Below are positions 21,617 to 32,876 of a stretch of DNA of 64,000 bases, piece after piece. Position numbers and translations under genes: made by a program. The notes below the pieces were generated by a model. That model had not been told where the DNA came from and did not search any database. It saw only the letters and a program-made list of their open reading frames with translations. The stretch is from the NCBI RefSeq assembly GCF_025370935.1, contig NC_133472.1, forward strand, positions 5,137,134 through 5,201,133, read 5' to 3'. Source of the DNA: Choristoneura fumiferana. Its lineage: Eukaryota > Arthropoda > Insecta > Lepidoptera > Tortricidae. How positions within the stretch are numbered: the first letter of the stretch is position 1; the number at the start of each line of letters is the position of its first letter.

Positions 21617-21773
21617 CTGATGCTGCCTCCGTCAGTCTCGGTGGCGGTGATGGTGGACGGCGGCGACGGCGGCGCAGGCGGCCGCTGAACGCGCACGCGC
21701 ACGTCGAACGCCGGCGGCGCCGCTGCGTGCATGCGAGCATTAGCTGCGCTGGTCTCGCGGGTCTCACCGTACC
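21617..21773 (-). CDS. ZP-N membrane protein gene, exon 6 (tail, FDV motif)
   Basis: 157 bp. Acceptor AACACTAACAG, donor GTGAGAACG. Two leading bases make Gly with exon 5, 51 codons follow, and two trailing bases make Arg with exon 7. It encodes an Ala-rich run, then PPAFDVRVRVQRPPAPPSPPS and ITATETDGGSI. The PP + FDV + alternating hydrophobic pattern repeats in exon 11, suggesting an internal tail motif of unknown role. Confidence 0.87.
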
Positions 21774-22668
21774 CTGTTAGTGTTTTAGTGGTGTTAGGTC
21801 AGGGCGTAGCTAGGATGGGTGACAGTCTTTACCGGCCCGTTCAATACCGACATGGAAATACCGACCCTGTTTTTCGTGTATACGCTCATTGAATGCCATG
21901 CCACTAAATATCAGCCCGGTATACATCGTACCGCGGTGATCATTCTTGACCTGATAAATACCGACCAGATAATTACCGGCATGTCAATACCAACCCTGTT
22001 TATCGTGCACACGGAATATAAATAAATTTAGTAGAAAATAACTTAATTTGGTCCTGGCGCTTCGCCGGCCGCTGCCGCGGCACGCTCGCTACGCTCACTC
22101 GGCTCGCGTATTGTGGTCACAATTGAACCTAACACAAACGGGACGGGAAAAACATTTCGGTAATTATTGGCTTCCGATTATCATGCCGGTATTTATCAGG
22201 TCGGGAATGTTAGAGCGGTATTTATTCATACCGTCAAACAGATCTCACAATACTAACGCCATCTAGCGACATCTCCTGTCAAGAAAACCAAGAGAGGCAG
22301 TGCCCCTCGCATCAAAAAACAATGAGGGCTAAAAGACAGGCGAAATATCGCTAGATGGCGTTAGCATCGTGAGGTTTTTTTGACGTTACGGTGTTGCTTG
22401 CAATCAGCTCATTTAGTAATTAGCATGTAATTATCAAGCAAAACCGTAACGTCAAAAAACCTCACGACACGACATATCGCCTGTCTTTTAGCCCTCATTC
22501 TAAGTTCTTAGTGTGAATCCATCCAGAGCCCGTATTGTCTGACATTCGCGATCCCATTCGCCATCTCTCTCTACCCTCGTCTTACACCGTGCGACAGAAA
22601 GAAGTGGTGAAAACGATTGTGATTCAATAATGCCTCTGGTAAGATTTAAGACCACGAGCCCCACTTAC

Positions 22669-22839
22669 CCTCACTTTGGTACGACTCGTCAATCATGAAC
22701 GCCTGGTTGGTATGCGCGTGCTCGGCTTCGCTCGGCGTCTCGGAAGGATAGTCGGAAGGAATCGTGTCGGAAGCGACGCTTGCGCTCTCAGCTTCGGCTG
22801 CCACCGGATACACGGGATGGGCTCGGGGGATTTTCACTT
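22669..22839 (-). CDS. ZP-N membrane protein gene, exon 5 (tail)
   Basis: 171 bp. Acceptor GTTCTCCACAG, donor GTAAGTGGGG. Two leading bases complete Glu with exon 4, then 56 codons start VKIPRAHPVYPV and pass through a Ser/Glu-rich region (DTIPSDYPSETPSEAEHA) to SYQSE, with one trailing base. It directly follows the membrane exon, so it is the juxtamembrane cytoplasmic part. Confidence 0.88.
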
Positions 22840-22909
22840 CTGTGGAGAACAGCAGGTGAGTCAAACAACTTTTTAGTGTAGCTTATTGCCATGGTAACGT
22901 CCCCTTGAG

Positions 22910-23139
22910 TCACTTATTCATCATGTCAGCCGAAAGACGTCTACTGCTAGACATAGGCCTCCTCCATGGCTCTCCACTCAGACCGGCCTTGTGCTTTCCG
23001 CGTCCACCGCGATCCCGCGATCTTAACCAGGTCGTCGCTCCATCTTGTTGGAGGCCTACCGATAGCCCGTCTTCCGGTCCGCGGACGCCATTAGAGAACC
23101 TTCTGACCTGCGAGAAATGTGCCCCGCCCACTGCCACTT
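22910..23139 (-). mobile_element. LINE RT C-terminal remnant, copy B
   Basis: Counterpart of 12683-12912. It contains GACGTCTACTGCTAGACATA and the degraded RT tail. Confidence 0.7.
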
Positions 23140-23902
23140 CAGTTTCGCAATTCTTCGGGCTATGTTGGTAACCTTAGTTCTACGCGGACATCATCACTGA
23201 CTCACTGACTCACTTATTAAAAGTATGATTTATGCTTTACAAAACCACATAAAATTTGGCAGTTGCGACAGTTTAAAGGCAATTTCTTCATGGTTCATCT
23301 CCTTAGCATGCTAAAAGATAACATTGCAAACATTTTTCTATGAAATTGTATCACTCATATCTTCACAGCCATAACAGCACATAAAAGTGGGTTGACCCAG
23401 GTACAGATGTAATGAATAATCCGTTCCCATACTCATCTTCATCATCATCAGCCGGAAGACGCTCACTGCTGAAAAAAGGCCTCCCCCTTAAACGCCAACG
23501 TCAACTCGCCACTTGCATCACGGTTGCCTGCAGCCATCACGATGTCTTCAGTCCACCTAGTGGGAGGCCTGCCAGCGTTTCGTCTTCCCGTTTCCAGTCG
23601 CCACTCGAGGACTTTTCTGCCCCAACGGTTATCTGTTCTGTCCGCCCCGCTTGCCAAGCTTGGCGCGTATTAGCAACCCACCCTCATTAACCTTATTTTA
23701 TAATGAAATTAAGCCGCTTCCAACCGAGGCAACTGGCGGTCTATGGGGCAGGCCTATGTCCAACAGTGGACGTCCTACGGCTGAGATGATGATGATGACT
23801 ATTGACGAAAGTGTCGCAAGCAACGTATTACTCAGCATGTTTTCTAAACTAGCCAAAACCTTTTCCAAACCTATAGAAATCTGAAGATACTTAAGCCAGT
23901 AC

Positions 23903-24105
23903 CTTGAATGCTCTCCCGGCTGACTATAGAAGCCGAAGAGTCATCTATCAATCTCCTGGGAGCTGGTAAGGCGCGTCTTCTCAGGCAGAGGTAAGACACT
24001 CCTAAGCCCAGAAGAAGCAGCGTCAGGAACAGGATGGCGCAGATGATCATCAGGATATGGGTGCCAGCTAGCGGGGCTTTGGCTGGCAGTGGACCCTTTT
24101 CCGGA
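23903..24105 (-). CDS. ZP-N membrane protein gene, exon 4 (transmembrane)
   Basis: 203 bp. Acceptor TTCTCATTCCAG, donor GTACTGGC. One leading base forms Ile with exon 3; 67 codons; one trailing base forms Glu with exon 5. The peptide runs PEKGPLPAKAPLAGT, then a single membrane segment (ILMIICAILFLTLLLLGLGV), SYLCLRRR as a basic stop-transfer, and IDDSSASIVSRESIQ. The topology implied by the signal peptide is N-terminus outside, long tail inside. The phases on both sides fit only with the copy B sequence. This kind of short hydrophobic span followed by arginines is usual for ZP-domain proteins of insect apical surfaces. Confidence 0.9.
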
Positions 24106-24915
24106 CTGGAATGAGAATGTTCATTAACCAAAAAGCAGTTCAGGCTTCGGTAATAATCGAGGATGTAACTACAAGTGAAAATTGCACTATTGCAAGTCAT
24201 TTATCATTTCTCATTGTGATGTTACGATGTGATAGTGGTATCACCTTTATCATCAGCTAGAAGACGTCCACTGTTGAACAAGGCCTCCCGCTTAGAACGC
24301 CACAATGTATGACGACTCGCCACTTGCATCCATCGTTTCAATTCTCGCGATTAACATCAAAAAACTTAGAGACATGAGCTCAAGTTGGAACTCACAGTCT
24401 TCTGCTTGAAAGACCAAGGATCACACCACTAGGCCAAGGGTTTTGCTGATTGCGTTAAAATTATCTCTCTATAATAATATATATCTATCTACTAGCTTTT
24501 GTCCGCGGTTTCGCCCGCGTGGAATTCGGTTATCGCGCGCTGTTCCCACGGGAACCGTGTGTTTCCGGGATAAAAAGTAGCCTATGTCACTCTCGGGCCC
24601 ATAAACTATCTCTATGCCAAAAATCACGTCGATCCCTCGCTCCATTTCGGCGTGAAAGACGGACAAACATATAAACACACAAACATACAAACACACACTT
24701 TCAGCTATCTATCTTTTATCTAACACCTTTAAACGAGCAATTCTTGTATATATAATCAGAATCTCGGAAACGACTCCAACGTTTTCGATGAAATTTGGTA
24801 TACGGGGGTTTTCGGGAATGACAAATCGATCTAGCCATGTTTTATCTCTGGGAAAACGCTTATTATCAAGTTTTAGCCCCAGCAAAGTTCGGTCGCCAAG
24901 GTACTAATTACTTAC

Positions 24916-25058
24916 ATGTTGATGAGCGGATTAAAGAACGGTTTCGGCACAATGGGTGGTGGATATCGGCACACAATGGTTATCACTTCGTCACCATCCA
25001 TCTCCAGGCCAGGGTGGAATCTCACCACGATATTGTTCGTGAAGACTCGCAGGGGATC
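24916..25058 (-). CDS. ZP-N membrane protein gene, exon 3 (ZP-N second half)
   Basis: 143 bp. Acceptor CTTATGTTCCAG, donor GTAAGTAATT, phase 0 start, 47 codons plus two bases. The peptide DPLRVFTNNIVVRFHPGLEM and DEVITIVCRYPPPI is the end of a ZP-N module: the NNIVVRF strand, the acidic turn and the last cysteine in VCRY. Instead of a ZP-C module, FFNPLINI then leads directly into the membrane exon. The 810-bp intron to exon 4 contains repeats only, so no ZP-C exon is hidden there. Confidence 0.9.
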
Positions 25059-25945
25059 CTGGAACATAAGGATGGGTTATTCAACCGTCTTCGAATGTAC
25101 AAAGCTAGTACAAAGTGTTAATTAAATAGCTGAAAACCCGAAAGGTGTTCAGAATCGAGAGGAGAATCGAATAACCAAATAAGTCAAAGTACTTTACTAA
25201 CTTTACTATGCCCAGTCAAAAAGTTTGGAAAGGTATAATACCAATTAAATGTTTTAGCGAGGTTGCATATTATTTAGATATTAAAACTGGTCGTTTTGAT
25301 TTTCTTCACAAAGCAAAGCGCAACTGGCAAGCACAGATTACCGAGTAGACTGAACATTTTATGAACTAGTCAACGTATTTTTGTTGATTGCGCTCGCATT
25401 GTAATGGCGTATAGTGAACACGTTTCTTGGCAACCGAAGAGAGAAGCGCGTTAGATACAATCGCAGTTAGCGTAAGCTTTGCCATGCCATACTAAACATC
25501 CTGTACTGCCGTTTCGCATATTTATTCCCCAAATATTTCATTTCGCAATTGTTTTGTTTTCCCACTTATCAAATTCCGAAACTAAAAATTTTTCTCAGAA
25601 TATTTTCTTATGGTTTTATAGAGCACAGTAGGTTAGGTTAGATTTGTTTTATGAAAGTTACGAAAATAATATGGTTGCGGAGTGATAGGTACTTGGGAAA
25701 TGAAACATAAGCCAAATGAAACTTTTGCGAAAAATATTTTGCCCAAACGGCAGAGAACCGACTACACAACACATAGATACATGCGAAAGTTTATGTGTAA
25801 ATGTTTCAGAATCTGATATTATACAGTTAGCTGATCTCTGGGTTAGAACATGTGTGTAGATAACATAGTAAAAAAAACAATTGCAGCAGCACGCACACAT
25901 ACGTACACACATACATATATACATACATACATAAGTAGACGTTTA

Positions 25946-26130
25946 GACGACCAGATGGCCTAGTGATTAGAGAACCTGACTACGAAGCTTGAGGTCCCGG
26001 GTTCGATTCCCGTGTCGGGGCAGATATTTGTATGAACAATACGAATGTTTGTTCTCGGGTCTTGGGTGTTTACTATGTATTTAAGTATGTATCTATCTAT
26101 ATAATTATATTTATATAGGTGCCTCTCTTA
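25946..26130 (+). mobile_element. tRNA-derived SINE family 1
   Basis: A-box-like TGGCCTAGTGATTAGAG, B box GGTTCGATTCC, then the family tail CAGATATTTGTATGAACAAT and TTCTCGGGTCTTGGGTGT. The tail is short. Not a functional tRNA gene: no acceptor-stem pairing. Confidence 0.8.
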
Positions 26131-26505
26131 TTAAATACTTTTTCTCAAAAATGGTATGAAATGTTGCTATATTATGTCATCATAAACGTCGTAGAAAGTA
26201 ACGCATTCTGGATCATCATCACTATCAACGACCGTCATCATCATCATCACTAACAATCATCTTCATCTTCATCACCATCAACCATTCATCATCATCATCA
26301 TCATTTTAAAAAAAAAACTATACAAGCTTCGACCAGTAGGTAATCGCCATTCTGGCCTCGTATCATAGAAACTTCTACTCGTCCAGGATGGCTTACTTAT
26401 TGGTCTCTGCAGTAATGTAATAACTAATACATAATATCATTGTTTGTGTTTAAATGTGTGTGTAATGTATCTGAGCATTTGTGCATGTAGACTATATTTT
26501 GTATA

Positions 26506-26605
26506 GGTAGAGTCATTCACGATGACGCGTGCCGTGGTTCTTATTACAATGTCATTAATGTCTAATTTTGACAAAATCACGCGTCTTCGTAGATGGCAAT
26601 AGGTA
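26506..26605. repeat. Short dispersed repeat (also 34190-34290)
   Basis: GTGCCGTGGTTCTTATTACA and GACAAAATCACGCGTCTTCG are shared with 34190-34290; copy A keeps only the left half near 16690. From 26707 to 27277 the intron is AT-rich with nothing else recognised. Confidence 0.6.
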
Positions 26606-27277
26606 TACCCGCTATCATAATAAATATTATTATGATTATGATAGGATTATGCACGTGTATTCAAATAAATGTGTAAATAGGTATCAATGTAGTGACTTAT
26701 TATATAATATATCATGTAAAGTTAAAAGAATAGGAAAGATATAATAAAAATGCACGGCCCAAAAACTAAATCGTGTCATCAGCAGTTATTCGCCAATATC
26801 GTAATTAATAAAGTCGCAAAGCAGTGAAACAAAAAATTACGAATAAAAAGTCTATATAGGTACGTATATATGTAAAGGTTAAAAGTTAATTCGGTTTTTT
26901 TGCACAGCATGGTGTGAGAGATTGTTGGACTAAATTTGTTTCATAGTTTTAAAGCAACCAATTTTTAGGGTTCCGTAGTCAACTGGACCCACCTCGTAAG
27001 GCCCAACGTCAACATACGTCAAAGCCAATGTCAACTTCACTAATTGTCATTAAGTTGTCAGTAACAAACAAATGTTTATGACCGGTTTTTAAAGAAAAAA
27101 GTCTACAACGCAAAATTGTTGCAGTAGACACATTAACTAATATATTAAGAACAGTTCTATCCGACCAGATTTGTAATCTTCAATTTACTTTTGTGGAATA
27201 ATCGAGAAAAAGGAACAAAAATGCAACGTTGCCAGCTCAGCAGATATAAACGCTCTTAAATTAAGCCTTGGATTTAC

Positions 27278-27415
27278 CTGTCTGGTCCCGCATCCCTTGA
27301 GAGGCAGTTCCAGCTTGTAGGAGGTCGCACCCTTGCCCACCACCTGGCAGGCGGAGTGCCGGTCGAAATCCGCATACGCGATGCCGTAGAATTTCTCGTT
27401 GAACTTCAGTTCCAT
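27278..27415 (-). CDS. ZP-N membrane protein gene, exon 2 (ZP-N first half)
   Basis: 138 bp, 46 codons, phase 0 at both ends, acceptor GATGATGATACAG, donor GTAAATCC. It encodes MELKFNEKFYGIAYADFDRH, then SACQVVGKGATSYKLELPL and KGCGTRQ. The KFNEKFYG strand, the DxxxxSACQV cysteine and the LPLKGCGT ending are the recognisable core of a ZP-N module. A ZP-N fold normally has four cysteines; exons 2 and 3 give three (SAC, GCG, VCR). The first should lie in a short exon upstream that I did not find. Joining exon 1 directly also keeps the frame. Confidence 0.9.
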
Positions 27416-27469
27416 CTGTATCATCATCATTAACATTGTTTGTTATTATTATCAGAGGTTTTTATTAAT

Positions 27470-27695
27470 GGACGAACGCATGAGGCTTCAGGTCCCGGGT
27501 TCGATCTCCGGTGGGGGGCAGATATTTGTACGAATAATACGAATGTTTGTTCTCGGGTCTTGGACGTTTAATATGTATTTATTTAAGTATGAGTATGTTT
27601 ATCCTTTGCCTAGTACCGACAGTGTGTACAAACTTTGCTTAGTTTGAGACTAGGTCAATTGGTGTCAGTTTGTCCCATGATATGATATGATATTT
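27470..27695 (+). mobile_element. SINE family 1, 5' truncated
   Basis: It begins inside the head at TGAGGCTTCAGGTCCCGGG and continues through CAGATATTTGTACGAATAAT to AGTTTGAGACTAGGTCAATT and GTCCCATGATAT. Confidence 0.75.
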
Positions 27696-27817
27696 ACCCC
27701 CCCCCCCCTTTTCCTCATCCATTGACCCAAGACGAGCAAAACAAAAACAAAGGCACGGCCGTACTATACTTTTGTCGAAGCCATTCAGCCTATTTTCAAC
27801 ATCCTGTTTATATTTAT

Positions 27818-27925
27818 TTAACGGATAAATGTGATGCCGTCTCTGTTTGTCTTGTTGGAATAGACGGTGACGGCATCACATTTATCCGTCAAATCAAATT
27901 AATCAATGGGTGGTGAAACAGCCGC
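27818..27925. mobile_element. Palindromic MITE, GGGGCTGTTTCACC family
   Basis: Arms GATAAATGTGATGCCGTCTC / GACGGCATCACATTTATCC; right end GGTGGTGAAACAGCC. Confidence 0.75.
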
Positions 27926-28084
27926 GTATTGCCTAACGCGCTGACGTTCGCGATAGCATCAACGTCTCTCTCTACCCTCGTCTTATGCCGTGTGACAGAA
28001 ACAAGTGGCGAAAACGATTGTGATTGCGAGTGTGTTAGACAACAAGGCTTCAATCACCAAATCATCTCAATCAAAACCATTTTT

Positions 28085-28604
28085 AGGGTTCCGTAGTCAA
28101 CTAGTCTGTCCGTCTGTTTGTCTGTCTGTCTGTCCGTCTGCGGCTAAGCTCAGACCGTTAGTACTAGAAAGTGCAAATTAGGCATGAATAGTATACATAT
28201 CAATCACGCCGACAAAGTGGTGAAATAACTGTGATGTAGGGTATCGTTAATATAGGCATTTTTTAAATCCATGGGGGGGTTGCAGACGATTTTTCAATTC
28301 AGTGATTTGTTAGCAATTCAACTTTAAAGTGCAAATTTTCATTAAAATCGAGCCCCCCCCCCCTCTAAAATCTAAACCGGTGGGTGGAAATTTAAAAAAA
28401 AAAAACTCAGGATGGTAGTAAGTACATCAAACTTAGAAAGAAAACTATAACAGTTAAGTTTTATTGAGAATTATTAGTAGTTTAATATTAAATTGCAGCC
28501 TAAGGTATAAAATATACCTAAACTTGGAAGATTTCCGTACCTACACAATACGAATACTTATAGAAAGATATTACATGATCTTTTTGTAATGGCTACGGAA
28601 CCCT
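28085..28604 (+). mobile_element. AGGGTTCCGTAGCC-ended element
   Basis: It starts AGGGTTCCGTAGTCAACTAG and ends ATGGCTACGGAACCCT, with a CTGTCTGTCTGTCCG tract near the start and a C-run then TCTAAACCGG in the middle. Related copies: 49592-50133, 54232-54817 (inverted), 33304-34065 (composite), 30607-30960 (partial). No coding capacity. Confidence 0.75.
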
Positions 28605-29417
28605 ATCTTGGTATATATTATGAGAGGGTGGCAAACGAGCAAGCGGGTCACCTGATGGGAAATCATCACCGCCTGAGTACCAACTACTCAATAGTCATAG
28701 TCCGTGGCCGGCCTTTTAAGAAAGCTCCCTTTCCCGCCTTCCCACCTTCCCCAGCTCTAATCAGTTATGCATCACGTTTAACTCTAAGGCAAATAGTGCA
28801 CAGTTACTCGGCATACGATCCGCTACGCAAAACCGTTAATCTTTGACAGCCGTTTAAGTTAGCCCAGGCGAAGGTTCAACTTTTGTTTTACTCTATTTTA
28901 ACTACGTAACAGTTTGGGTTACAATCAGACATCGGAATTAATGGTAAATTTTAAAAACAGGTAAGTTCCTGTATCGATAAACTCAACTATGGATAATTTC
29001 CTTTCCTATACTAATGATTGCTCCAAGTTTTGTTTGTAAAAATAGAATATGTCTCTATCATAGCGTTTCTAACCTATTTAGCGCTATCCCGCGGGAACTA
29101 TACAATTTTCCGGGATAAAAACTATCCTATGTCCTTCCCGGGACTCAAACTATATGTGTATCGAATTTCATCTAAATCGGTTCACCGGTTTTGATTGTGA
29201 TGAAGTGACAAAAACAGACTTACAAACTTTCGCATTTGTGACAAAAAACATCTATGACAGGCAAGGGACAAACGGAACGTTAGTGTCAGCAATATGGCTC
29301 CGTTAAGACGGAGAAGGTTTTAGCATCCAACTGCATGACAGCCGCACCAATGCCTTTGTCCTGCCAATATGATCGAAATCTAAATCAGTCCAATTTTGTG
29401 TGAAAACAAAGAAAATA
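28605..29417. other. Intron with repeat fragments
   Basis: It includes a GAGGGTGGCAAACGAGCAAG fragment shared with 62888-63160 at about 28620-28690, and an RTE tail piece at about 29080-29250 (CGGGATAAAAACTATCCTATG). The rest is unassigned. Confidence 0.45.
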
Positions 29418-29625
29418 AAGTACAATTCAATAGATCTGTCAAGTGACATAGAACCAGCAATATGGCCGCACAGAATTATTTATCTTTAATTTAACTGACA
29501 TTGGCCCAAGCCTTATCATCTAAAAGAAATAAAAAAGGATAAAGAGTTCAAATCACAACCTGCTTAGGCAGCCCTGTGTTTATATTGTAGGCTGGAAAGA
29601 TTGTCACTTTCTATTGAAAAAAATA
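29418..29625. mobile_element. Short TIR MITE, second copy
   Basis: AATTCAATAGATCTGTCA at left, CTTTCTATTG at right, and GGCAGCCCTGTGTTTATATT inside, as at 4771-4980. Confidence 0.6.
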
Positions 29626-29869
29626 CGTATACACACTTTTGAACATGAAACTACCATGAGAGACACTCATATTAAATGATATTATTGGTATAATGTGACC
29701 CGTCTGTAAGCTTCACTAAGCACATAACAAGCTACCAATTTATATTTACTGAACTGAACTATACTCGCTAATAATCCTGCCAAACAGCTTAGTGAATAAA
29801 TATATAAATACTTAAATAAATTTTGCTACTTTAGGATCCCACAGAATAATAAAACTCATTTGATGACGA

Positions 29870-30135
29870 GATTGCGCTGAGTTTATCACGTTGGTCGGCG
29901 TCCTTACTCGGTATGGGTACTGGCAGAATACCAGCGCTGCGGCTTACCGCAGCACAATGCTGAGCCAGCGCCTGTTCTTCAGTGCATCACATGGCTTCTC
30001 ATTTATGTGTCTGATCTGTTTAATTGTTATTTAATTTATGTTTTTATTTAATTGTTACTTTTATTACTCTTTAGCTACTAAGCCATGTCTTTGTTTTGAA
30101 GAATAAAGATTATATCTATCTATCTATCTATCTAG
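29870..30135 (+). mobile_element. LINE 3' end with (ATCT)n tail
   Basis: GCTGAGCCAGCGCCTGTTC leads to AATAAAGATTATATCTATCT repeated to 30133. A microsatellite tail after a polyadenylation-like signal marks a non-LTR 3' terminus. A related piece is inverted at 61150-61380. Confidence 0.6.
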
Positions 30136-30239
30136 TGGAAAAAAAGGAATTCTTTGACCAAGAACATTCATAGTCTCAGGAATATTGTTTAAATCCGAAT
30201 AAATATTTTCTTTAAGTACCTAATAGTTTTAACCCAGGA

Positions 30240-30380
30240 CAATATTTGTCTTCATCGAAAATACAAACTGAAACATAGATGCACAAAAAACCCAGAAAAA
30301 GAGACCAGCGCTGGTAATCGAACCCAGGTCCTCAGCATTCCGTGCTGCGTGCTATACCGCTACACCACCACTGGACAGGA
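30240..30380 (-). mobile_element. tRNA-derived SINE family 3
   Basis: Read on the minus strand: GGTGTAGCGGTATAGCACGC (A box region), GGTTCGATTACCAGCGCTGG (B box), then a CTTTTTCTGGGTTTTTTGTG tail. Other copies: 35778-35955 (plus), 55441-55570, 61978-62110 (minus). Confidence 0.75.
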
Positions 30381-30414
30381 GTACAGACACGAGTTTCTCC
30401 TATGCACCACATAT

Positions 30415-30606
30415 CTCAGCTTGTTTGTTTCTTATTTAGTCACTTAAGCAGCGACAATAGCGACATCTATGCGTTTTAGCCCTCATAGAGAAACTTTCAG
30501 CACCCGATCGGAACTAACCGCTCACCCGGACAAGAGATGTACGTTGCTATTAAGAAACAAACAAGCTGAGATATGTCCAGTGGTGGTGTAGCGGTATAGC
30601 ACGCAG
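30415..30606. repeat. Head-to-head SINE-flank hairpin
   Basis: CAGCTTGTTTGTTTCTTA (30418) is inverted as TAAGAAACAAACAAGCTG (30551), followed by a second SINE head cut off at GGTATAGCACGCAG by the insertion of a 30607-30960 element. Confidence 0.65.
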
Positions 30607-30986
30607 TTTTTTTTCTCATCCAACCTTGTAGTGTGGGGTATCGTTGGATAGGTGTTTTAAAACCATTAGGGGGTTGCTAAAACTATTTTTCGATTCAGAG
30701 ATTTGTTTACAAAATATTCAACTTTAAAGTGCAAAAATTTAGGATAGTAGTAAGTATATTAAACTTACAAGGAAAACTATATTTACGGTTAACTTAGGTT
30801 TAGCATGAATAAGGTATATTAAACTTACAAGGAAAACTATAACTAATTCCTAAGTATAAAAATACTATACTATTCGTACAAAACACGAAATCCTAAAAAA
30901 ATTTCGTAATGGCTACGGAAAGCTATTTCGGGCGTGTCCGACACGCTCTTGGCCGGTTTCTTTTCTATCTCGGATAAAAAACCTGG

Positions 30987-31090
30987 AGGGCTACTACGAA
31001 GTTCGTATCGTACCGTCCCTCTCACTCTCGTGTCAAATTATATAAACGTTAGCGGGACGGCAAGATACGAAGTTAAAATTTTGCATTTCG
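30987..31090. mobile_element. Palindromic MITE, GGGCTACTACGAA family
   Basis: GGGCTACTACGAAGTTCGTA at left, then CGTACCGTCCCTCTCACTCT and GCGGGACGGCAAGATACGAA. The right end is decayed. Family copies: 32517-32580, 38893-38972, 39550-39672, 41811-41932, 45496-45625, 52998-53106, 59637-59763. Confidence 0.7.
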
Positions 31091-31571
31091 TGGTTAGGTT
31101 AACCGCTAAGCAAATTACAGAGCCACTTAACACGTACATAGTACATACACAGTTGTTTGTATGAAATTCCCGAGCCCGTCTGTACATAGCGCCGCAGAGC
31201 CTAAAGGTATCTCTTAATTCTATATTTAGCTGCATACGCGCCGGCGCATAAATCTAAAACACTAATTATTCCTTGGGGCTCATTCTCGGAGTACGTTTCC
31301 ATAGCTCACCACCACGCGGCACGTTTCATAAATATTTATATGAAGTGTTCTGCGAATTTATCGTTTCATCGAACCGGTCCTTTAAAGTTTTAAGCCGAGT
31401 TGGGTTAACTTTTTATGAAAACTCACTACCAATATTAAATTGTCTTCTGAATGAAATAATTATTTAAGCGTATTATTGTATAAACGAAACTAATAACTTT
31501 TTTGTTCACATAAATATAAGAATTTAAGAAAAAATAACCATATTAAACTTAACTATATAAACTAACTACCT

Positions 31572-31890
31572 AACTTCATCCCAGCCTATATACGTCCCAC
31601 TGCTGGGCACAGGTCTCCTCTCAGAACAAGAGGGCTTGGAGAGCGCGTGGGATAGTTCCAACGCGGGCCCAGTGCGGATTGGGAACTTCACACGCACCAT
31701 TGAATTGCTTCGCAGGTGTTTGTGCAGGTTTCCTCACGATGTTTTCCTTCACCGCAAAGCTCGTGGTAAATTTCAAATGTAATTCCGCACATGAATTTCG
31801 AAAAACTCAGAGGTCCGAGCCGGGGTTTGAACCCACGACCCTCTGTTTGAGAGGCGATAGGTCAAACCACTAGGCCACCACGGCTCAGAT
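31572..31890 (-). mobile_element. tRNA-derived SINE family 2
   Basis: On the minus strand it begins GTGGTGGCCTAGTGGTTTGA (A box) and GTGGGTTCAAACCCCGGC (B box), runs through GTGAGGAAACCTGCACAAAC and ends GACGTATATAGGCTGGGATG. Other copies: 32584-32876, 51032-51340, and 37684-38362 split by an insertion. Confidence 0.85.
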
Positions 31891-31969
31891 TCTATGCCGT
31901 TATATTATTATTATTATACTAAATTTAAAAATAACCTAACTTAAAAACTTAATACCTACTAAATTAAAT

Positions 31970-32243
31970 CTAAAAAAGGGTCTCGTGGCATGGTACCCAA
32001 GAGGCTGGCAGCATTCCCTCGTTGAATGGCGATGGCGATTCGTTGAGAGAGATAGCTGCCAGCCCTTTGGTCTCCAGTAGTGTCGACCAGGCGCTTTTGC
32101 ACTGCTTTAATTAAATTTTGTGCGCCGGGACCCCATGGACCCAGGGTCTCAAATCCGACAGCAACGAAGTTATATGCTGAACCGAGACCCTGGTATTTTA
32201 ATATTTTCCTACCCTCGGCCGCTTCAGCCGCTGCGCCAGCTTT
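31970..32243 (-). mobile_element. Retrotransposon ORF C-terminus
   Basis: About 90 open codons ending in TAG. The peptide includes VAVGFETLGPWGPGAQNLI, then TTGDQRAGSYLSQRIAIAI and QRGNAASLLGT. The same C-terminal block, more decayed, is at 57060-57190. The pattern recurs in repeat-encoded proteins of animals; assigning it to a LINE is from memory of the family. Confidence 0.65.
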
Positions 32244-32583
32244 TTAGTTTACTGTATTAAATTTAGATTAAAAAAATGAAATAGAAGTAATGTTATTGTA
32301 AGTGTATGAGTAAATAAAGCATTATTAAATTTGTATAATGCATGTGCGTGCATGACACAATCACAAATAAAATAATTATGTACAATAATGCGGTAAAATA
32401 TTAAAAAAAAATGTAAGTATTTTTATCATATAACAAAGTTCTCGTGACTTGACCTTCCATCTGTAGTGCAATGGAATATTAATCACGTTTAAAGGGGTGT
32501 CAAAACGAACCAGGCCCTGTACTACGAAGCGCAAAATTTCGATTTCATATCTTGCCGTCCTGCTCACGCTAATATTATTTTAA

Positions 32584-32876
32584 TCATCATCATCATCCCA
32601 GCCTATATACGTCCCACTGCTGGGCACAGGCCTCCTCTCAGAACAAGGGGGCTTGGGCCATAGTTCCCACGCGGGCCCAGTTCGGATTGGGAACTTCACA
32701 CGCACCGTAAAATTGCTCCGCAGATTTGTGCAGGTTTCCTCACGATGTTTTCCTTCACCGCAAAGCTCGTGGTAAATTTTAAAATTAATTTCGAAAAACT
32801 CAGAGGTGCGAGCCGGGGTTTGAACCCACGACACTGCTTGAGAGGCGATAGGTCAAACCGCTAGGCCACCACGGCT
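32584..32876 (-). mobile_element. tRNA-derived SINE family 2
   Basis: Near full length, with an internal deletion near the AATTCCGCACATGAATTTCG region. It follows a half copy of the GGGCTACTACGAA palindrome. Confidence 0.8.

Larger units (their letters stand above)
17790..26706. repeat. Copy B of the large duplicated block
   Basis: The counterpart of 7494-16845, carrying intact versions of exons 3 to 7. It is continuous with the upstream exons at 27278 and 37358, so it is the better copy for the gene model. Confidence 0.9.

Noticed and set aside
24106..24915. A hidden ZP-C exon between the ZP-N and membrane exons
   Set aside because: The interval is filled by an RTE tail, a LINE scrap and unassigned AT-rich DNA; exon phases already fit without it.
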